Part shown: positions 62,027 through 64,000 of the stretch, one piece after another
Layout of the letters: each line of letters opens with the position of its first letter
Position numbering within the stretch: position 1 is the stretch's first letter
DNA from: Runella sp.
Lineage (GTDB): Bacteria; Bacteroidota; Bacteroidia; Cytophagales; Spirosomataceae
Reading direction: 5' to 3'
Assembly: GCA_023254175.1 (NCBI GenBank)
Contig: JALQYJ010000192.1
Location: 1 to 64,000, forward strand
DNA length: 64,000 bases
Made by a program: the position numbers and the translations under genes
The notes under the pieces: model-generated
Database searches by the model: none
What the model was told of the DNA's origin: nothing
The model's input: only the letters and a program-made list of their open reading frames with translations

Positions 62027-63550
62027 TTATACTTCCAACAACAAACGAGTTGGGTCTTCAAGGATTTGCTTCACACGTACCAAGAAACTTACCGAATCAC
62101 GACCATCGATGGTTCGATGGTCGTAGCTAAGTGCCACGTACATAATAGGACGTACCACGATTTCGCCATTTACGACTACTGGACGTTCTACGATGTTGTG
62201 CATACCTAAAATCGCCGATTGTGGCGCATTGATAATTGGAGTAGAAAGCATCGAGCCAAAAATACCACCGTTGGTGATGGTAAAAGTTCCACCTTGCATT
62301 TGGTCAATGGTCAATTTGTTGTCACGAGCCAAACCTGCCAAGCGAATGATTTCCTTTTCGATTTCGGCAAAGGTCATTTTTTCAGCATTACGAACGACTG
62401 GCACCACTAAACCACGGTCAGTAGAAACGGCGATTGAGATATCTGAGTAGTCGTTATATACTACTTCCTCCCCATCAATAAACGAGTTAACCACAGGGAA
62501 CTCCTGCAATGCAATCGCGCATGCTTTGGTGAAGAACGACATAAAGCCAAGCCCTACGCCGTGTTTTTCTTTGAATTTATCTTTGTATTTAGCACGTAAA
62601 TCCATGACAGGCTTCATGTCAACCTCATTGAAGGTCGTCAACATAGCCGTTTCGTTTTTCACCGCTACTAAACGGCGTGCAATGGTTTTACGCAACGAAG
62701 TCATTTTTACGCGACGCTGTCCGCGTGGGTCAGCCGTTTTAGGAGCTGCTGGTGCCGCAGGAGCTGCCTTCGGTGCAGGGGCTGGAGTAGCTGCTGCTTG
62801 AACCTGAGCTTTCTCTGCATCTTCTTTGGTAATGCGCCCACCTACGCCTGAACCAAATACGTCAGATGCGCTAATGCCCTTTTCTGAAAGAATTTTAGCC
62901 GCTGCGGGCGATGGATGGCCTGAAGCATACCCACTTATCGATGTAGCTGATGCCGCCGCTGGGGTTTCAACAGGAGCATGAGCCACTGGCTGGCTGGCGA
63001 CTCCACCTACCTCAATTCGGCAAATGATAGACCCAATCGCTAGGGTGGCGCCAGCTTCCGCAACGATACGAAGTGTTCCCGCCGCTTCGGCAGGAAGTTC
63101 AAACGTTGCTTTATCCGATTCTAGTTCACACAATACTTCGTCCAATTGGACTACATCTCCGTCTTTTTTGTTCCAGTTGGCAATCGTTACTTCCGTCACC
63201 GATTCTCCAACGGTTGGAACTTTCATTTCTACCACCTTTGCCGCTACGGGAGCCGTAGGCGCAGCAGCTACTACTGGAGTATTGGCGGCAGGTGTAGGAG
63301 CGGGATCCGCCGCTGACGCCTCGATGACGCAAATTAACCCGCCGATTGGGAGAACATCTCCTTCTTGGGCTTTGATACGCAATACGCCATCGGCTTCTGA
63401 CACAACTTCAAACGATGCTTTATCGGAGTCTAAGCTGCATATTACTTCATCACGCTTGACGCTTTCCCCGTCTTTTTTCACCCAAGAACCAATGGTTACT
63501 TCGGTGATAGATTCCCCAACGGTTGGGACTTTTATTTCAATTTGTGACAT
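62027..63550 (-). CDS. odhB: 2-oxoglutarate dehydrogenase E2 (succinyltransferase) with two lipoyl domains
   Basis: 507 residues. Two lipoyl domains, each opening KVPTVGES(I/V)TEVTI, carry the lipoyl lysines Lys44 (DSDKA) and Lys147 (ESDKA). A peripheral subunit-binding domain follows at about 208-245 ([31 protein letters not shown]), then the catalytic domain ending in [16 protein letters not shown], with the catalytic His and Asp. Most E2o proteins have a single lipoyl domain, so this one is longer. It starts 39 nt after odhA and belongs to its operon. Confidence 0.93.
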   Translation of the reverse strand: MSQIEIKVPTVGESITEVTIGSWVKKDGESVKRDEVICSLDSDKASFEVVSEADGVLRIKAQEGDVLPIGGLICVIEASAADPAPTPAANTPVVAAAPTAPVAAKVVEMKVPTVGESVTEVTIANWNKKDGDVVQLDEVLCELESDKATFELPAEAAGTLRIVAEAGATLAIGSIICRIEVGGVASQPVAHAPVETPAAASATSISGYASGHPSPAAAKILSEKGISASDVFGSGVGGRITKEDAEKAQVQAAATPAPAPKAAPAAPAAPKTADPRGQRRVKMTSLRKTIARRLVAVKNETAMLTTFNEVDMKPVMDLRAKYKDKFKEKHGVGLGFMSFFTKACAIALQEFPVVNSFIDGEEVVYNDYSDISIAVSTDRGLVVPVVRNAEKMTFAEIEKEIIRLAGLARDNKLTIDQMQGGTFTITNGGIFGSMLSTPIINAPQSAILGMHNIVERPVVVNGEIVVRPIMYVALSYDHRTIDGRDSVSFLVRVKQILEDPTRLLLEV

Positions 63551-63589
63551 TATTCTTGTTATCCTTTAAGTCGTTGATTTGGGTTCTTT

Positions 63590-64000
63590 TTATTTTCCTG
63601 CAAAAGCTTGTTCGATGAGTTCAGCTTGTTCTACCGCGTGAACTTTCATATAACCAGTTGCTGGAGATGCGCTTGCTTTGCGGGCGATGACATTTCCTAA
63701 GCCAATTTCTGGAAACTCACGAAGAATATATGACCAATAACCCATGTTTTCAGGCTCTTCTTGCACCCATACCACCTCCGCTTTCTTGTACTGTGCCAAA
63801 TACGCCTCTACCTGTTTTTTAGGGAATGGATGCAATTGCTCTACTCTGATGATAGCTACGTCTTTGCGCCCATCTTTTTGCTGTTTGTCGTACAACTCCC
63901 AGTAAATTTTACCTGTGCACAACAACACCTTTCTCACCTTTTTGGGGTCTGCGTACGTATCGCCGATAATTTCTTGAAAACGACTTCCTTCTAAGAAATC
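63590..64000 (-). CDS. odhA: 2-oxoglutarate dehydrogenase E1, C-terminal part (runs off the window)
   Basis: The minus-strand frame is open to the window edge and ends at 63590. The visible 136 residues match the C-terminal part of E1o: RFQEIIGDTY, VLLCTGKIYWELYDKQ, AIIRVEQLHPFP and VQEEPENMGYWSY. The thiamine-diphosphate site lies outside the window. odhB follows after 39 nt in the same orientation. Confidence 0.9.
   Translation of the reverse strand, partial: DFLEGSRFQEIIGDTYADPKKVRKVLLCTGKIYWELYDKQQKDGRKDVAIIRVEQLHPFPKKQVEAYLAQYKKAEVVWVQEEPENMGYWSYILREFPEIGLGNVIARKASASPATGYMKVHAVEQAELIEQAFAGK

Noticed and set aside
1-64000. Complete mobile element, prophage, or classical defence island
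   Set aside because: No transposase, integrase, phage structural gene or clustered defence genes were seen; the McrC-like gene and Uma2 remnant are isolated.

Overview
The window reads as a chromosomal segment of a Bacteroidota bacterium, most likely order Cytophagales (Spirosomataceae-like; the genus cannot be settled without a search). The evidence is: two kinds of type IX secretion system (T9SS) sorting domain, a PorP/SprF protein and a PorE-like OmpA protein; promoters with the Bacteroidota -7 element TAnnTTTG just upstream of start codons; almost no Shine-Dalgarno sequences; and an IF-2 with a long low-complexity N-terminus. Most of the window is chromosomal backbone. I see no complete insertion sequence, prophage, CRISPR array, rRNA or tRNA.

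Layout. 1-1032: end of a membrane protein gene and a convergent lipoprotein gene. 1445-6482 (+): cytidylate kinase, an FAD oxidoreductase and a large propeller/beta-barrel outer-membrane protein. 7099-20691 (+): the most distinctive locus, a 3365-residue secreted adhesin built from DUF11, SdrD-B-like and Ig-like repeats with a type B T9SS sorting domain, followed by a PorP/SprF protein and a TPR/propeller/OmpA (PorE-like) protein. 21041-30476: recG (-), two Tat-type sugar isomerase-like proteins, an ABC ATPase and a Gfo/Idh/MocA oxidoreductase (+), then an MFS transporter, a decayed Uma2-like gene and a thioredoxin-fold protein (-). 30665-36932: a secreted M4 metalloprotease carrying an extra beta-propeller, a small exported protein, and a divergent DUF5916-type outer-membrane protein. 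36981-41572 (-): two consecutive SulP transporter plus beta-carbonic anhydrase pairs. 41711-49972: lipid, haem and envelope housekeeping genes (plsC, acyl-ACP desaturase, hemJ, a LysM lytic transglycosylase, gatA, tatA, YkvA, bacillithiol transferase-like, cupin). 50057-53691: lpxH (+), then a CarboxypepD-like protein, cdsA, DUF2007 and CPBP protease genes (-). 53851-59053 (-): rimP-nusA-infB. 59169-60458 (+): an McrC-family nuclease gene with no McrB beside it. 60498-64000 (-): odhA (partial)-odhB-lpdA of the 2-oxoglutarate dehydrogenase complex.

How the parts fit. The adhesin, PorP/SprF and PorE-like genes form a plausible secretion and surface-anchoring module in which the sorting domain is the export signal. 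The protease also ends in a T9SS sorting domain, of type A. The Gfo/Idh protein and the two isomerases carry Arg-Arg leaders, and the window encodes a TatA. The SulP/carbonic anhydrase block looks like bicarbonate uptake coupled to CO2/HCO3- interconversion.

The best candidates for something not yet described are regulatory or architectural: paired sigma-54-like sites and a structured leader before the adhesin, a perfect hairpin inside the first codons of porP/sprF, a terminator-like hairpin just before the rimP start codon, the M4-propeller fusion, and the orphan McrC. None is proven from sequence alone, and I did not find a clear-cut new multi-gene defence or mobile system.
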